Source of the DNA: Bradyrhizobium icense
GTDB taxonomy: Bacteria; Pseudomonadota; Alphaproteobacteria; Rhizobiales; Xanthobacteraceae
Reading direction: 5' to 3'
Assembly (NCBI RefSeq): GCF_001693385.1
Contig: NZ_CP016428.1
Coordinates: 3,348,001-3,412,000, forward strand
DNA: 64,000 nt
Shown: positions 24,018 to 32,617 of the stretch, in pieces
Position numbering within the stretch: position 1 is the stretch's first letter
Layout of the letters: every line of letters starts with the position of its first letter
Notes under the pieces: generated by a model
Database searches by the model: none
What the model was told of the DNA's origin: nothing
Seen by the model: the letters and a program-made list of their open reading frames with translations, nothing else
Translations under genes and position numbers: made by a program

Positions 24018-24851
24018 TCACGCTCCGCTCTCCATCACCGCGATGGCTTCCTCCTCGTCGGCGCCGAGATAGGCGGCGATCACCTTGGGATCGTCGCGGA
24101 TCTCCCGCGGCGTGCCTTCGGCGATCTTGACGCCATGGTCCATCACCACGATGTGGTCAGAGATTTCCATCACCACGCTCATGTCGTGCTCGATCAAAAG
24201 GATCGAGGTGCCCTGGTCGGCGCGAATCGAGAGCAGCAATTCGCTCAATGCCGCGCTTTCGCGCGCGTTGAGGCCAGCCGCCGGCTCGTCGAGGCAGAGC
24301 AGTGCGGGCTGGGTGCACATCGCGCGCGCGATCTCCAGACGCCGCTGGTCGCCATAGGGCAGGTTGCCGGCGGCATCGTCGGCGCGGTCCAGAAGCCCGA
24401 TGCGGTCGAGCCAGGTCCGCGCCAGGTCGATCGCGGCCTGCTCGGCGTTGCGCCAGGACGGCGCGCCGATCAGGCCAAGGAACGTCAACCCGGAGGCGCG
24501 CATCAGCGCGTTGTGCTGCGCCACCATCAGGTTTTCCAGCGCCGTCATGCCGGGAAACAGGCGGATGTTCTGGAAGGTGCGCGCGACCTTGGCCAGTTTG
24601 GCAATCCGGAAATCGTTGAGCCGCTCGAGCCGGATGGCCTGGCCGTCATCATGGGTGAGGCCGATGGCGCCCGAGGTCGGCTTGTAGAAGCCGGTGATGC
24701 AGTTGAACACGGTTGTCTTGCCGGCGCCGTTCGGTCCGATCAGCGCGGTGATCTTGCGCCGTTCGGCATCGAAGGAGAGATCGTTGACGGCGACGATACC
24801 GCCGAAGCGCATCGACAGGCGATCGACCGAGAGAATTTGATTGCCGCTCAT
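24018..24851 (-). CDS. livG: Branched-chain amino-acid type ABC transporter ATPase LivG
   Basis: This 277-aa ATPase has Walker A GPNGAGKTT, the Q-loop TFQNIRLF, the degenerate signature LPYGDQRRLEIARAM and Walker B LLCLDEPAAGLN, all LivG hallmarks. Its ATG overlaps the livM stop (ATGA). A repeat element separates it from livF. Confidence 0.93.
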   Translation of the reverse strand: MSGNQILSVDRLSMRFGGIVAVNDLSFDAERRKITALIGPNGAGKTTVFNCITGFYKPTSGAIGLTHDDGQAIRLERLNDFRIAKLAKVARTFQNIRLFPGMTALENLMVAQHNALMRASGLTFLGLIGAPSWRNAEQAAIDLARTWLDRIGLLDRADDAAGNLPYGDQRRLEIARAMCTQPALLCLDEPAAGLNARESAALSELLLSIRADQGTSILLIEHDMSVVMEISDHIVVMDHGVKIAEGTPREIRDDPKVIAAYLGADEEEAIAVMESGA

Positions 24852-26167
24852 CCGTGTCCCTCCTTGACGAGGTCGGACGAGATCGTCTGGCTGCGCTTGA
24901 GGAACACGGTCGGTGCGCGATGGCCGATCAGGCCGCGCGGCCGCCAGATCATCAACAGCACCATTGCCATGCCGAACACCAGCATGCGGTACTGGTCGAA
25001 CCCGCGGAACAGCTCGAAGCCGCCGATCATGGCGAGCGCCGCCAGCGCCACGCCGAGCTGCGAGCCCATGCCGCCCAGCACCACGATCGCCAGCACCAGC
25101 GCCGATTCATGGAAGGTGAAGGATTCCGGGCTGATGAAGCCTTGTCGCGTCGCGAAAAACGCGCCGGCGAAACCGCCGAACATGGCGCCGATTGCAAACG
25201 CCGTCAGCTTGGTTGTGGTGGTGTTGATGCCGAGCGCGCGGCAGGCGACTTCGTCCTCGCGGAGCGCCTCCCAGGCGCGGCCGATGGGAAGGCGGCGGAG
25301 GCGGATCGTGACCCAGTTGGTCAGCAGCGCCAGCGCGAAGATCAGGTAGAACAGAAACACGATGCGGTGGGTCGGCGAGAACTCGATGCCGAGCATGGCC
25401 GCCAGCCCGTCGTCGGCCGGCGTCAGCGGAATGCCGAACAACGTCGGCCGCGGAATGCCGGTGACGCCGTTCGGCCCGCCGGTCAGGGTCTGCCAGTTGA
25501 TCAGGACGAGGCGAATGATCTCACCGAAGGCCAGCGTGACGATGGCGAGATAGTCGCCGCGCAGGCGCAGTACGGGAAAGCCGAGCAGCACGCCCCAGAA
25601 CGCGGCGAGAATGCCCGCGAGCGGCAGGCAGATCCAGAACGACAGTCCGAAATTGGTCGCCAGCAGCGCGTAGGAATAGGCGCCGACCGCGTAGAACGCG
25701 ACATAGCCGAGGTCGAGCAGGCCGGCGAGGCCGACCACCACGTTCAGCCCCCAGCCGAGCATCACATAGGTCAGCACGAGGATGGCGAGGTCGAGAATGT
25801 AGCGCTCGTCGTAGAAGAGCACCGGCACCAGGAACGTGAACACCAGCAGCACCGGCGCGACCATACGTCCGGCCAGCGACAGCGCGCTTTGCACCGAAGG
25901 CGGCACCACCCTGACCGTGTCAACCGGCCCCCACCATCGCCGCAGCAGCTCGATGAGGATGCTGCCGCCAAACACGGCTGCAACCATGACGGCGAGGTCG
26001 TCGAAGCGCGTCCAGTAAACCAATTGCCCCTGCGGGCCGGCCTCGGTGCGCACGCCGATCATCAGCGAAAACAGCACCAGCGCCACGAACGCGCTGATCA
26101 GCGCTTTCTTGAGGATGAAGGCGGCGCCCGGAGCGCGCGAGGTTTGGGCGGCGGGGGGTGCGCTCAC
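24848..26167 (-). CDS. livM: Branched-chain amino-acid type ABC transporter permease LivM
   Basis: This 439-aa membrane protein starts with GTG at 26167. It has about ten helices and the family segment LRLRGDYLAIVTLAFGEIIR, with the permease loop EDEVACRALGINTTTTKLTA. The N-terminal ~120 residues, with extra helices, make it longer than minimal LivM proteins, as is common in rhizobia. It lies 11 bp downstream of livH and overlaps livG. Confidence 0.92.
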   Translation of the reverse strand: MSAPPAAQTSRAPGAAFILKKALISAFVALVLFSLMIGVRTEAGPQGQLVYWTRFDDLAVMVAAVFGGSILIELLRRWWGPVDTVRVVPPSVQSALSLAGRMVAPVLLVFTFLVPVLFYDERYILDLAILVLTYVMLGWGLNVVVGLAGLLDLGYVAFYAVGAYSYALLATNFGLSFWICLPLAGILAAFWGVLLGFPVLRLRGDYLAIVTLAFGEIIRLVLINWQTLTGGPNGVTGIPRPTLFGIPLTPADDGLAAMLGIEFSPTHRIVFLFYLIFALALLTNWVTIRLRRLPIGRAWEALREDEVACRALGINTTTTKLTAFAIGAMFGGFAGAFFATRQGFISPESFTFHESALVLAIVVLGGMGSQLGVALAALAMIGGFELFRGFDQYRMLVFGMAMVLLMIWRPRGLIGHRAPTVFLKRSQTISSDLVKEGHG

Positions 26168-26178
26168 GCTGCGGCCCG

Positions 26179-27096
26179 TCAGACTTTTTCGACTTCAGGC
26201 CGGCCGAGCAGGCCGGTCGGAAGGAAGATCAGGACCACGATCAGGATCGAAAATGCGGCGACGTCCTTGTACTCGACCGAGAAGTAGGCCGACCACAGCG
26301 TCTCGATCAGGCCGATCAGGAGACCGCCCAGCATCGCCCCGGGCAATGAGCCGATGCCGCCGAGCACGGCGGCGGTGAATGCCTTGATGCCGGCGACAAA
26401 GCCCATGAAGAAATCGACCAGCCCGTAATAGAGCAGGTACATCATGCCGGCTACCGCAGCGAGCGCAGCCCCGATCACGAAGGTCATGGAAATGGTGCGG
26501 TCGACGTCGACGCCGAGCAGCGACGCCATGGTCTGGTCCTGCGAGCAGGCGCGCATGTCGCGGCCGAGCCGGGTGCTCGACACCAGCCAGGTGAACAGCG
26601 CGAGTAGCACGATGGTGGTGACGACGACGATGATCTGGATGTTGGAAAGCTGCACGATGAAGCCGCCTGCGCCCTCGTGCAGCGTGTAACCGCCGGTGAC
26701 GATCGGCGGCACCGGCTTGACGCGCGCGCCCTGGGTCACCTGCGAATAATTGCTCAGCACGAATGACATACCGATCGCCGAAAGCATCGGCGCCAGACGG
26801 AACGAGTGCCGCAGCGGCCGGTAGGCGATACGTTCCACCGTCCAGCCATAGAGCGCCGTGATCGCCATCGACACCAGCAATACGACCAGGAGGATCAGCG
26901 GGATGGCGGTCAGCCCGAACGAGACCAGGATCAGGAACGTGATCAGGGCGATGAAGCCGCCGATCATGAAGATGTCGCCATGGGCGAAATTGATCATGCC
27001 GACAATGCCATAGACCATGGTGTAGCCGATGGCGATCAGGCCGTAGATCGAGCCAAGCACGAGGCCGTTGATCAGTTGCTGGGCGAAATAATCCAT
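26179..27096 (-). CDS. livH: Branched-chain amino-acid type ABC transporter permease LivH
   Basis: This 305-aa permease starts at 27096 (MDYFAQQLINGLVLGSIYGL), with the family segments IAIGYTMVYGIVGMINFAHG and the loop RACSQDQTMASLLGVDVDRT. The 16 upstream codons in the open frame are not family-like. It is the first gene of the transcription unit H-M-G-F-K, so the operon promoter should lie in 27097-27180. Confidence 0.92.
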   Translation of the reverse strand: MDYFAQQLINGLVLGSIYGLIAIGYTMVYGIVGMINFAHGDIFMIGGFIALITFLILVSFGLTAIPLILLVVLLVSMAITALYGWTVERIAYRPLRHSFRLAPMLSAIGMSFVLSNYSQVTQGARVKPVPPIVTGGYTLHEGAGGFIVQLSNIQIIVVVTTIVLLALFTWLVSSTRLGRDMRACSQDQTMASLLGVDVDRTISMTFVIGAALAAVAGMMYLLYYGLVDFFMGFVAGIKAFTAAVLGGIGSLPGAMLGGLLIGLIETLWSAYFSVEYKDVAAFSILIVVLIFLPTGLLGRPEVEKV

Positions 27097-27368
27097 GCGC
27101 TGCCGTTTTTGTACGAGGACGCGGCGAGAGCTCCGGCAGCCCATGACGACGCGTCTGGCATTTTCTAACAGTGGGAACCGGGGGCGGCAACAGCGCCGGG
27201 TGCGGCTTATTTGGCTTGTACAGAGCTAGTTTTTAGTCAGCCGGTTCCGGCTCCACAGTCCCGCCACGTGTTTGCCGTGGAATGATCGCAGCGGAACTGG
27301 CCGTCCCTTGCAACGAATGCGCTCATCCTCCGTTTACCGCGGCTATGGTCAACAACGGAGATCCCTCG

Positions 27369-27527
27369 ATGACCAAGATGAACCAGAACCCGGGCCAGCA
27401 GAACCAGAACCCGGGTCAGAAGCCCGGCCAGCAGCAGGGCGGCGGCCAGAAGCCGGGTCAGCAGCAGCAGGATCCGGGACGTCAGGGTCAGAAACCCAGC
27501 CAGGATCCCCGGCAGATGCCGGAGTAG
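27369..27527 (+). CDS. Small Gln/Gly/Pro-rich repeat protein
   Basis: ATG at 27369 has GGAG about 8 bp upstream. The 52-aa product is built from degenerate repeats such as NPGQQNQNPGQKPGQQQGGG and PGQQQQDPGRQGQKP, is intrinsically disordered and has no signal peptide. A strong terminator follows at 27551, which supports real transcription. No function is known to me. Confidence 0.55.
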   Translation: MTKMNQNPGQQNQNPGQKPGQQQGGGQKPGQQQQDPGRQGQKPSQDPRQMPE

Positions 27528-27550
27528 AAGGGCAGATGCCGGAACAGAAA

Positions 27551-27582
27551 AAAGCCCCGCCGAAAAGGTGGGGCTTTCTTTG
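27551..27582 (+). terminator. Rho-independent terminator after the small repeat-protein gene
   Basis: AAAGCCCCGCC, a GAAAA loop and GGTGGGGCTTT form an 11-bp stem with one G-U pair, followed by CTTTGTG. It lies 24 bp after the stop of the 52-aa ORF. An A-tract on its left means that it could also work on the minus strand for pcaC readthrough. Confidence 0.8.
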
Positions 27583-27594
27583 TGCGCCTTCGCG

Positions 27595-27737
27595 TCCCGG
27601 ACGCGGCGCAGCGCCGTGGCGGCGCGACGCCGAGCCGGGACCCAGACTCAGCCACGTGGGTCCCGGCCCTGCGTCGCGTCACCATAGCGTGTCGAAGACG
27701 CGCGTAACGCGCTGATGGCGCCGCGCCGCGTCCGGGA
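27595..27737. repeat. Family A palindromic repeat, copy 3
   Basis: This ~143-bp element begins TCCCGGACGCGGCGCAGCGC and ends CGCGCCGCGTCCGGGA. It shares CACCATAGCGTGTCGAAGAC with copy 1. It lies between the terminator at 27551 and the 3' end of pcaC. Confidence 0.75.
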
Positions 27738-27766
27738 CACGAGTGCTCGGCCATCGTGATGCCAAG

Positions 27767-28159
27767 CTAACTCTTCAGCAAACCTAGTTCGGCGATGATC
27801 GCGTTCGCCTCCTTGACGGCGTGGTTGGCCGCCGGGACGCCGCAATAGATCGCCTGCTGCAAAAGGATTTCCTTGATGTCGTCGGGCGTGAAGCCGCCTT
27901 CGGCCAGCGCCGCGCGCACATGCAGGCGGAATTCATCCCACTGTCCCAGCGCCACCATGGTGCCGATCACGAGCACGCGGCGGGTGCGGTGATCGAAATG
28001 CGGCCGGGTCCAGATGTCGCCCCAGGCATAGCGGGTGATCAGGTCCTGGAAGTCGGTATTGAACGCGTTGCGGTTCTTGATCGACTTGTCGACCCATTCA
28101 TTGCCGAGCACCTTGCGGCGCTGGGCCATGCCGTCGTCGCGGCGTTTGTTGTCGTCCAT
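27767..28159 (-). CDS. pcaC: 4-carboxymuconolactone decarboxylase
   Basis: This 130-aa protein removes CO2 from gamma-carboxymuconolactone to give 3-oxoadipate enol-lactone in the protocatechuate branch of the beta-ketoadipate pathway. It is full length for PcaC. It has ITRYAWGDIWTRPHFDHRTR and the active-site region ILLQQAIYCGVPAANHA with the CMD-family Cys and His. It is the last gene of pcaB-pcaD-pcaC, with a palindromic repeat between it and pcaD. Confidence 0.92.
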   Translation of the reverse strand: MDDNKRRDDGMAQRRKVLGNEWVDKSIKNRNAFNTDFQDLITRYAWGDIWTRPHFDHRTRRVLVIGTMVALGQWDEFRLHVRAALAEGGFTPDDIKEILLQQAIYCGVPAANHAVKEANAIIAELGLLKS

Positions 28160-28176
28160 TGAGATCCTCCCGGGTC

Positions 28177-28256
28177 GTCATTCCGGGGCGATGCGAAGCA
28201 TCGAACCCGGAATCTCGAGATTCCGGGTTCGCCTCTTCGAGGCGCCCCGGAATGAC
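28177..28256. repeat. Family B palindromic repeat, copy 1
   Basis: This ~80-bp element starts GTCATTCCGGGGCGATGCGA and ends GGCGCCCCGGAATGAC, with the core GAATCTCGAGATTC. Its ends are perfect inverted copies of each other. It lies inside the pca operon between pcaD and pcaC. Confidence 0.85.
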
Positions 28257-28264
28257 GAAGACGT

Positions 28265-29047
28265 CTACCGTTGCGTCAAAAAACCGATCACCGCGTCGGT
28301 GAAGGCGTGCGGCTGCTCGACGTTCGAAATATGCGCGGCATCGAGCAGCGTCATGCTGGCGCCGGGAATCCGGCTGCGCATGAACTCGGCATCCGCGACC
28401 GTCGTCGACATGTCGTGGCGTCCGGCAATTACCAGCGTCGGGCTCTTGATCTTCGGCAAGAGCTCGCGCTGGTCGAGCGTCGACAGCGCCTCGCAGCATG
28501 CGATGTAGCCCTCGACCGGCGTGGTCAGCATCATCGCCTTCATGTTGGCCGCGATCTGCGGCTCGCGCTCGCGAAAGTCCGCCGTCAGCCAGCCGGCAAT
28601 AACGGTATCGGCCACCGCGGCGATGCCGCCTTCCTTCACCGCCTTGATGCGGTCGTGCCAGCGCGTCGGGTCCGGATAATGGCAAGTCGTATTGGACAGG
28701 ATGATCTTGCCGAACCTGTCGGGCGCGTTGGCGCCGAGCCATTGCCCGACCATGCCGCCCATCGACAGCCCGCACCAATGGGTCCGCGCGATGTTGAGAT
28801 CGTCGAGGATTGCCAGCACGTCGCGGCCGAAGCGCTCCAGCGAGTAGGGCCCGGGCGGCACGCTCGACTTGCCGTGGCCGCGCCGGTCGTAGCGGATGAC
28901 GCGGAACACCTGGGTAAGCGCCTTCATCTGCGGCTCCCACATCTGCATGGTCGAGCCCAGCGAGTTCGACAACATCAGCGTCGGTCCGCCGTCGCGGCCT
29001 TCGACGGATACGTTGAGCAGGCAACCGTCGGCGTTGATCATCGGCAT
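28265..29047 (-). CDS. pcaD: 3-oxoadipate enol-lactonase
   Basis: This 260-aa alpha/beta hydrolase converts 3-oxoadipate enol-lactone to 3-oxoadipate. It has the nucleophile elbow CGLSMGGMVG, the oxyanion strand LMLSNSLGSTMQMWEPQ and the catalytic His in DAAHISNVEQP. It lies 17 bp after pcaB. Confidence 0.92.
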   Translation of the reverse strand: MPMINADGCLLNVSVEGRDGGPTLMLSNSLGSTMQMWEPQMKALTQVFRVIRYDRRGHGKSSVPPGPYSLERFGRDVLAILDDLNIARTHWCGLSMGGMVGQWLGANAPDRFGKIILSNTTCHYPDPTRWHDRIKAVKEGGIAAVADTVIAGWLTADFREREPQIAANMKAMMLTTPVEGYIACCEALSTLDQRELLPKIKSPTLVIAGRHDMSTTVADAEFMRSRIPGASMTLLDAAHISNVEQPHAFTDAVIGFLTQR

Positions 29048-29064
29048 GGGAGGTCTCCGGTCTC

Positions 29065-30420
29065 TTACTTGTCGTGAAGCGAGGCGAGCAGGCGGTCAAT
29101 CAGGGCCTGCGACGCGCCCTGATAGGCCATCGGCTCGAACAGATCTGCAATTTTCTCGGCCCCGAGTTGCGCGGTGACTTTCGAATCCGCGGCCAGCACA
29201 TCGCGCAGATGCTTCTTGTCTCTAACCGCCTGCTTGCTCGCCGTCTCGACCAGATGGTGCGCGTCGCTCTTGCCGATCTTTTCGGCCAGTGCCATCGCCA
29301 CCGCTTCGGCCATGATCAGCCCGTCGGTCGCGTCGAGATTGGCGCGCATGCGTGCGGCGTCGATTTCCAGCCCTTCCGCGATATCCACAATGGCCGCAAG
29401 CGCACCTGATGTGACCAGCAACAGCGTCGGCAGCGTCGGCCATTCCGCGTGCCACGGACCGGCGCTGCGCTCGTGATCCTGCACCTGCGCGGCAAGGATC
29501 GTTGCTGCGAGATTGGGCGCCATGGTGGCTGCGGCAAGCGCGCTGGCCGCGGCCACCGGATTGCGCTTGTGCGGCATGGTAGAAGAGCCGCCGCGGCCTT
29601 CGCCCGACGGCTCGAACGCTTCGCCGACATCGGTCTGCATCATCAGCGACACGTCGCGCGCGATCTTGCCGCAGGTGCCGGCGACGATGGCCAATATAGA
29701 TGCCGCTTCCGCAATGCGGTCGCGATGGGTGTGCCAGGGCGCGTCCGCTAGCGGCAGCTTCAGTTCCTCGGCCAGTTTTTCCGCGACCGCCAAGCCCTTG
29801 TCACCGAGGGCCGCGAGCGTGCCGGCAGCGCCGCCGAATTGCAGCGCCAGCGCTTCGCTGCGCACGCGCTGCAGCCGCAACTTCGAGCGGTGCAATGCAG
29901 CGGCATATTCGGCGAGCTTCAGTCCGAACGGCATTGGCAGCGCGTGCTGCAGCCAGGTGCGGGCGACGACCGGAGTGTCGCGATGCTGTCGCGCCAGTTT
30001 GGCAAAGCCCGCGATGGCGCGATTGACGTCGACGAGCAGCGCGTCGATGCCGGCGCGAAGGCCGAGCATGGCGCCGGTGTCGATGACGTCCTGACTGGTT
30101 GCACCCCAATGCACGTAGCGAGCCGCGTCGGCGTTCGCCTTGGCGACATTGGATGTCAGCGCCTTGACGAGCGGAATGGCGAGGTTGCCGGACCTCGTTG
30201 CGGCTTCGGCCAGTGCGCCAAGGTCGAATGATTCGGCCCGGCACGCGCTGGAAATCGGGTCGGCTGCGCTTGCCGGAATTACCCCGGCTGCGGCCTCGGC
30301 GCGCGCCAGCGCCGCCTCGAAATCCAGCATGTTCTGCAGGCTTGCCACGTCGTCGCAGACCGCGCGCATCGCGGCGCTCGACAGCATCGGGGCAAGCAAG
30401 GGGGAGAGGGACGTACTCAT
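29065..30420 (-). CDS. pcaB: 3-carboxy-cis,cis-muconate cycloisomerase
   Basis: This 451-aa member of the fumarase/aspartase superfamily has the signature GGSSTMPHKRNPVAAASALA and the VHWGATSQDVIDT segment typical of PcaB. It cyclises 3-carboxy-cis,cis-muconate to 4-carboxymuconolactone. It is the first gene of the pcaBDC unit. The ring-cleaving dioxygenase pcaHG and the regulator pcaQ are not in the window, so those steps must be encoded elsewhere. Confidence 0.93.
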   Translation of the reverse strand: MSTSLSPLLAPMLSSAAMRAVCDDVASLQNMLDFEAALARAEAAAGVIPASAADPISSACRAESFDLGALAEAATRSGNLAIPLVKALTSNVAKANADAARYVHWGATSQDVIDTGAMLGLRAGIDALLVDVNRAIAGFAKLARQHRDTPVVARTWLQHALPMPFGLKLAEYAAALHRSKLRLQRVRSEALALQFGGAAGTLAALGDKGLAVAEKLAEELKLPLADAPWHTHRDRIAEAASILAIVAGTCGKIARDVSLMMQTDVGEAFEPSGEGRGGSSTMPHKRNPVAAASALAAATMAPNLAATILAAQVQDHERSAGPWHAEWPTLPTLLLVTSGALAAIVDIAEGLEIDAARMRANLDATDGLIMAEAVAMALAEKIGKSDAHHLVETASKQAVRDKKHLRDVLAADSKVTAQLGAEKIADLFEPMAYQGASQALIDRLLASLHDK

Positions 30421-30576
30421 TGACGCGACCTAACCATTCCGGCCTGTCAATGCCAATGCCCTTGTCGCCTTGCACTTGTTGCACGTGCGAATATGCATCG
30501 CTTATCGCCCTTCCTTTTGGCCCAGACGTGCTTTACTTGGGGAAGATCAGGTCGACGCGATCCAGGAGGCACTCCC

Positions 30577-31023
30577 ATGGCCATGACGATGAACGGCGAA
30601 GTCCAGCTTGCGGCGTCGCGGGAGGCCGTGTGGGCCAAGCTGAACGATCCGGAAGTGCTGAAGGCCTGCATTCCCGGCTGCGAGGAGCTGGAAAAGACCG
30701 ATGAGACCAGCTTCCGCGCCACCGCGAAGATGAAGGTCGGCCCGGTCTCCGCCCGCTTCAAGGGCAGGGTCACGCTGAGCGATCTCGATCCGCCCAACGG
30801 CTATAAGATCTCGGGCGAGGGCGAGGGCGGCGTTGCCGGCTTTGCCAAGGGGGGCGCCACGGTGGCGTTGACCGAAAAGGATGGCGGCACGCTCTTGAGC
30901 TACAACGTCGAGGCCCAGATCGGCGGCAAGCTGGCCCAGCTCGGGCAGCGGCTGATCAACGGCGCGGCCAAGAAGCTGGCCGACGAATTTTTCGCCAATT
31001 TCGGCAAGGCCGTGCAGGGCTGA
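30577..31023 (+). CDS. coxG: CoxG-family (SRPBCC) protein, carbon monoxide dehydrogenase subunit G-like
   Basis: The start at 30577 (MAMTMNGEVQLAASREAVWA) has an AGGAGG ribosome site. The 148-aa product is a CoxG-type SRPBCC protein with VWAKLNDPEVLKACIPGCEE and a C-terminal amphipathic helix (KLAQLGQRLINGAAKKLADE). In the cox system, CoxG is thought to recruit the Mo-enzyme to the membrane and respiratory chain. It heads the accessory cluster here, 200 bp before coxS. Confidence 0.85.
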   Translation: MAMTMNGEVQLAASREAVWAKLNDPEVLKACIPGCEELEKTDETSFRATAKMKVGPVSARFKGRVTLSDLDPPNGYKISGEGEGGVAGFAKGGATVALTEKDGGTLLSYNVEAQIGGKLAQLGQRLINGAAKKLADEFFANFGKAVQG

Positions 31024-31226
31024 TTCTGACCAGGCTGATTCTGGCGAGTCCGATCCCGCGAGCCCAGTCCGATAGCCCCGTCAAGTCACTCAGGCCATGC
31101 CCCAGAAGAGGGGCTCGTTGGGACTCCTGAGGTTGCTCATTATCGGGATGGCCCATATTATGGGCTTTGGAATGACTATAAACGCCTGCGTTGCCGGCTC
31201 CGGCAGTGCGGCCCAAGAGAGTGCTG

Positions 31227-31706
31227 ATGGCCAAGATTTCCCTGATCGTGAACGGTAATCCCGTAAACGCCAACGTCGATCCCCGTACCCTTCTGGTCCA
31301 GTTTCTGCGGGAAAATCTCCGGCTGACGGGCACCCATGTCGGCTGCGACACCTCGCAGTGCGGTGCCTGCGTCGTGCATGTCGACGGCAAGGCGGTCAAG
31401 TCCTGCACCACGCTTGCGGTGATGGCTGACGGCCACGAGGTCAAGACCATCGAGGGCCTGGCGCCCGACGGCGCGCCGCTGCATCCGATGCAGGAAGCCT
31501 TCCGCGAGCATCACGGATTGCAGTGCGGCTTTTGCACCCCCGGCATGATCATGACGGCGGTCGATCTGGTCAACCGCAAGGGCCACGATCTTTCGGACCA
31601 CGTCATCCGCGAAGAGCTCGAAGGCAATCTGTGCCGCTGCACCGGCTATCAGAACATCGTGACCTCGATCGCCGCCGGCGCCAAGGCGATGGCCAAATCC
31701 GCTTAA
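31227..31706 (+). CDS. coxS: Small [2Fe-2S] subunit of a molybdenum hydroxylase (CoxS-like)
   Basis: The 159-aa protein (start [17 protein letters not shown]) has the plant-type ferredoxin cysteines Cys40, Cys45, Cys48 and Cys60. It also has the C-terminal four-helix cluster set Cys100, Cys103, Cys136 and Cys138 ([16 protein letters not shown]). In complete enzymes it passes electrons from the Mo centre on CoxL to the FAD on CoxM. It is intact, but the next gene is coxM; no large-subunit gene lies between them. Confidence 0.92.
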   Translation: MAKISLIVNGNPVNANVDPRTLLVQFLRENLRLTGTHVGCDTSQCGACVVHVDGKAVKSCTTLAVMADGHEVKTIEGLAPDGAPLHPMQEAFREHHGLQCGFCTPGMIMTAVDLVNRKGHDLSDHVIREELEGNLCRCTGYQNIVTSIAAGAKAMAKSA

Positions 31707-31775
31707 CCGATATGCCCGCTTAATCGACAAGTTCGCCTAATCGATTTCATCGCGAGTAGCGATCAGGAAGTTCTC

Positions 31776-32579
31776 ATGTACGAATTCAAATACCATCGTC
31801 CGGCGACCGTGCGGCAGGCCGCCAATCTCCTGGTGAAGAACGAAGATGCCAAGGTAATCGCCGGCGGCCATACGCTGGTGCCGGTCATGAAGCAGCGCCT
31901 CGCCAGCCCGCCGCATCTGGTCGACCTCTCCCACATCGAAGGGCTCGATACGATCGAGATGAAGGGCCGCTCGCTGGTGGTCGGTGCCACTGCAACTCAT
32001 AACGACGTCGCGACGTCGCCGATCGTCGGCGAAGCCATCCCTGCGCTCGCCGAACTCGCCGGCGGCATCGGCGATCCCGCGGTGCGCCACAAGGGCACGA
32101 TCGGCGGCTCGCTCGCCAACAACGATCCCACGGCGGATTATCCCGCAGCCGTTCTTGCGCTCGGCGCCACCATCGTCACCAACAAGCGCCGGCTGAAGGC
32201 GGAGGAATTCTTCCAGGGCCTGTTCACGACGGCGCTGGAAAGCGACGAGATCATCACCAAGGTGATGTTCCCGCTGCCGAAGAAGGCGGCCTATATCAAA
32301 TTCCGCAACCAGGCCTCGCGTTATGCGTTGGTCGGCGTGTTCGTCGCCAAGCGTCCGTCCGACGTGCGCGTCGCCGTCACTGGCGCGGGCTCTGAAGGCG
32401 TGTTCCGCGCCACCGCGTTTGAGGAAGCGCTGAAGAAGCGTTTTTCGCACAAGGTGCTCGACGGCATTTCGGCATCAGCAGAGGGGCTGAACAGCGATCT
32501 GCACGGCAGCGCCGAATATCGCGCGCATCTGATCGGCGTGCTGGCGCGCCGTGCCGTCGAAGCCGCGACGGCGAAGTAG
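31776..32579 (+). CDS. coxM: FAD-binding medium subunit of a molybdenum hydroxylase (CoxM-like)
   Basis: This 267-aa protein has the FAD-binding signatures AGGHTLVPVMKQRLASP (residues about 30-46) and HKGTIGGSLANNDPTADYPA (about 107-126), with a CO dehydrogenase flavoprotein C-terminal domain. It starts 69 bp after coxS. Without coxL, an S-M pair alone has no molybdenum site. It could serve a large subunit encoded elsewhere. Confidence 0.92.
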   Translation: MYEFKYHRPATVRQAANLLVKNEDAKVIAGGHTLVPVMKQRLASPPHLVDLSHIEGLDTIEMKGRSLVVGATATHNDVATSPIVGEAIPALAELAGGIGDPAVRHKGTIGGSLANNDPTADYPAAVLALGATIVTNKRRLKAEEFFQGLFTTALESDEIITKVMFPLPKKAAYIKFRNQASRYALVGVFVAKRPSDVRVAVTGAGSEGVFRATAFEEALKKRFSHKVLDGISASAEGLNSDLHGSAEYRAHLIGVLARRAVEAATAK

Positions 32580-32617
32580 GTTTTGCTGCTTTCCGGCTCA
32601 TCAAGATTGGCTATCCC

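Noticed and set aside
24854..26287. Plus-strand frame (477 aa) opposite livM
   Set aside because: Gln/Glu/Arg-rich translation typical of the antisense of a GC-rich membrane-protein gene; livM is unambiguous.
26195..27190. Minus-strand frame (331 aa) overlapping livH in another frame
   Set aside because: Arg/His-rich shadow of livH in an alternative frame.
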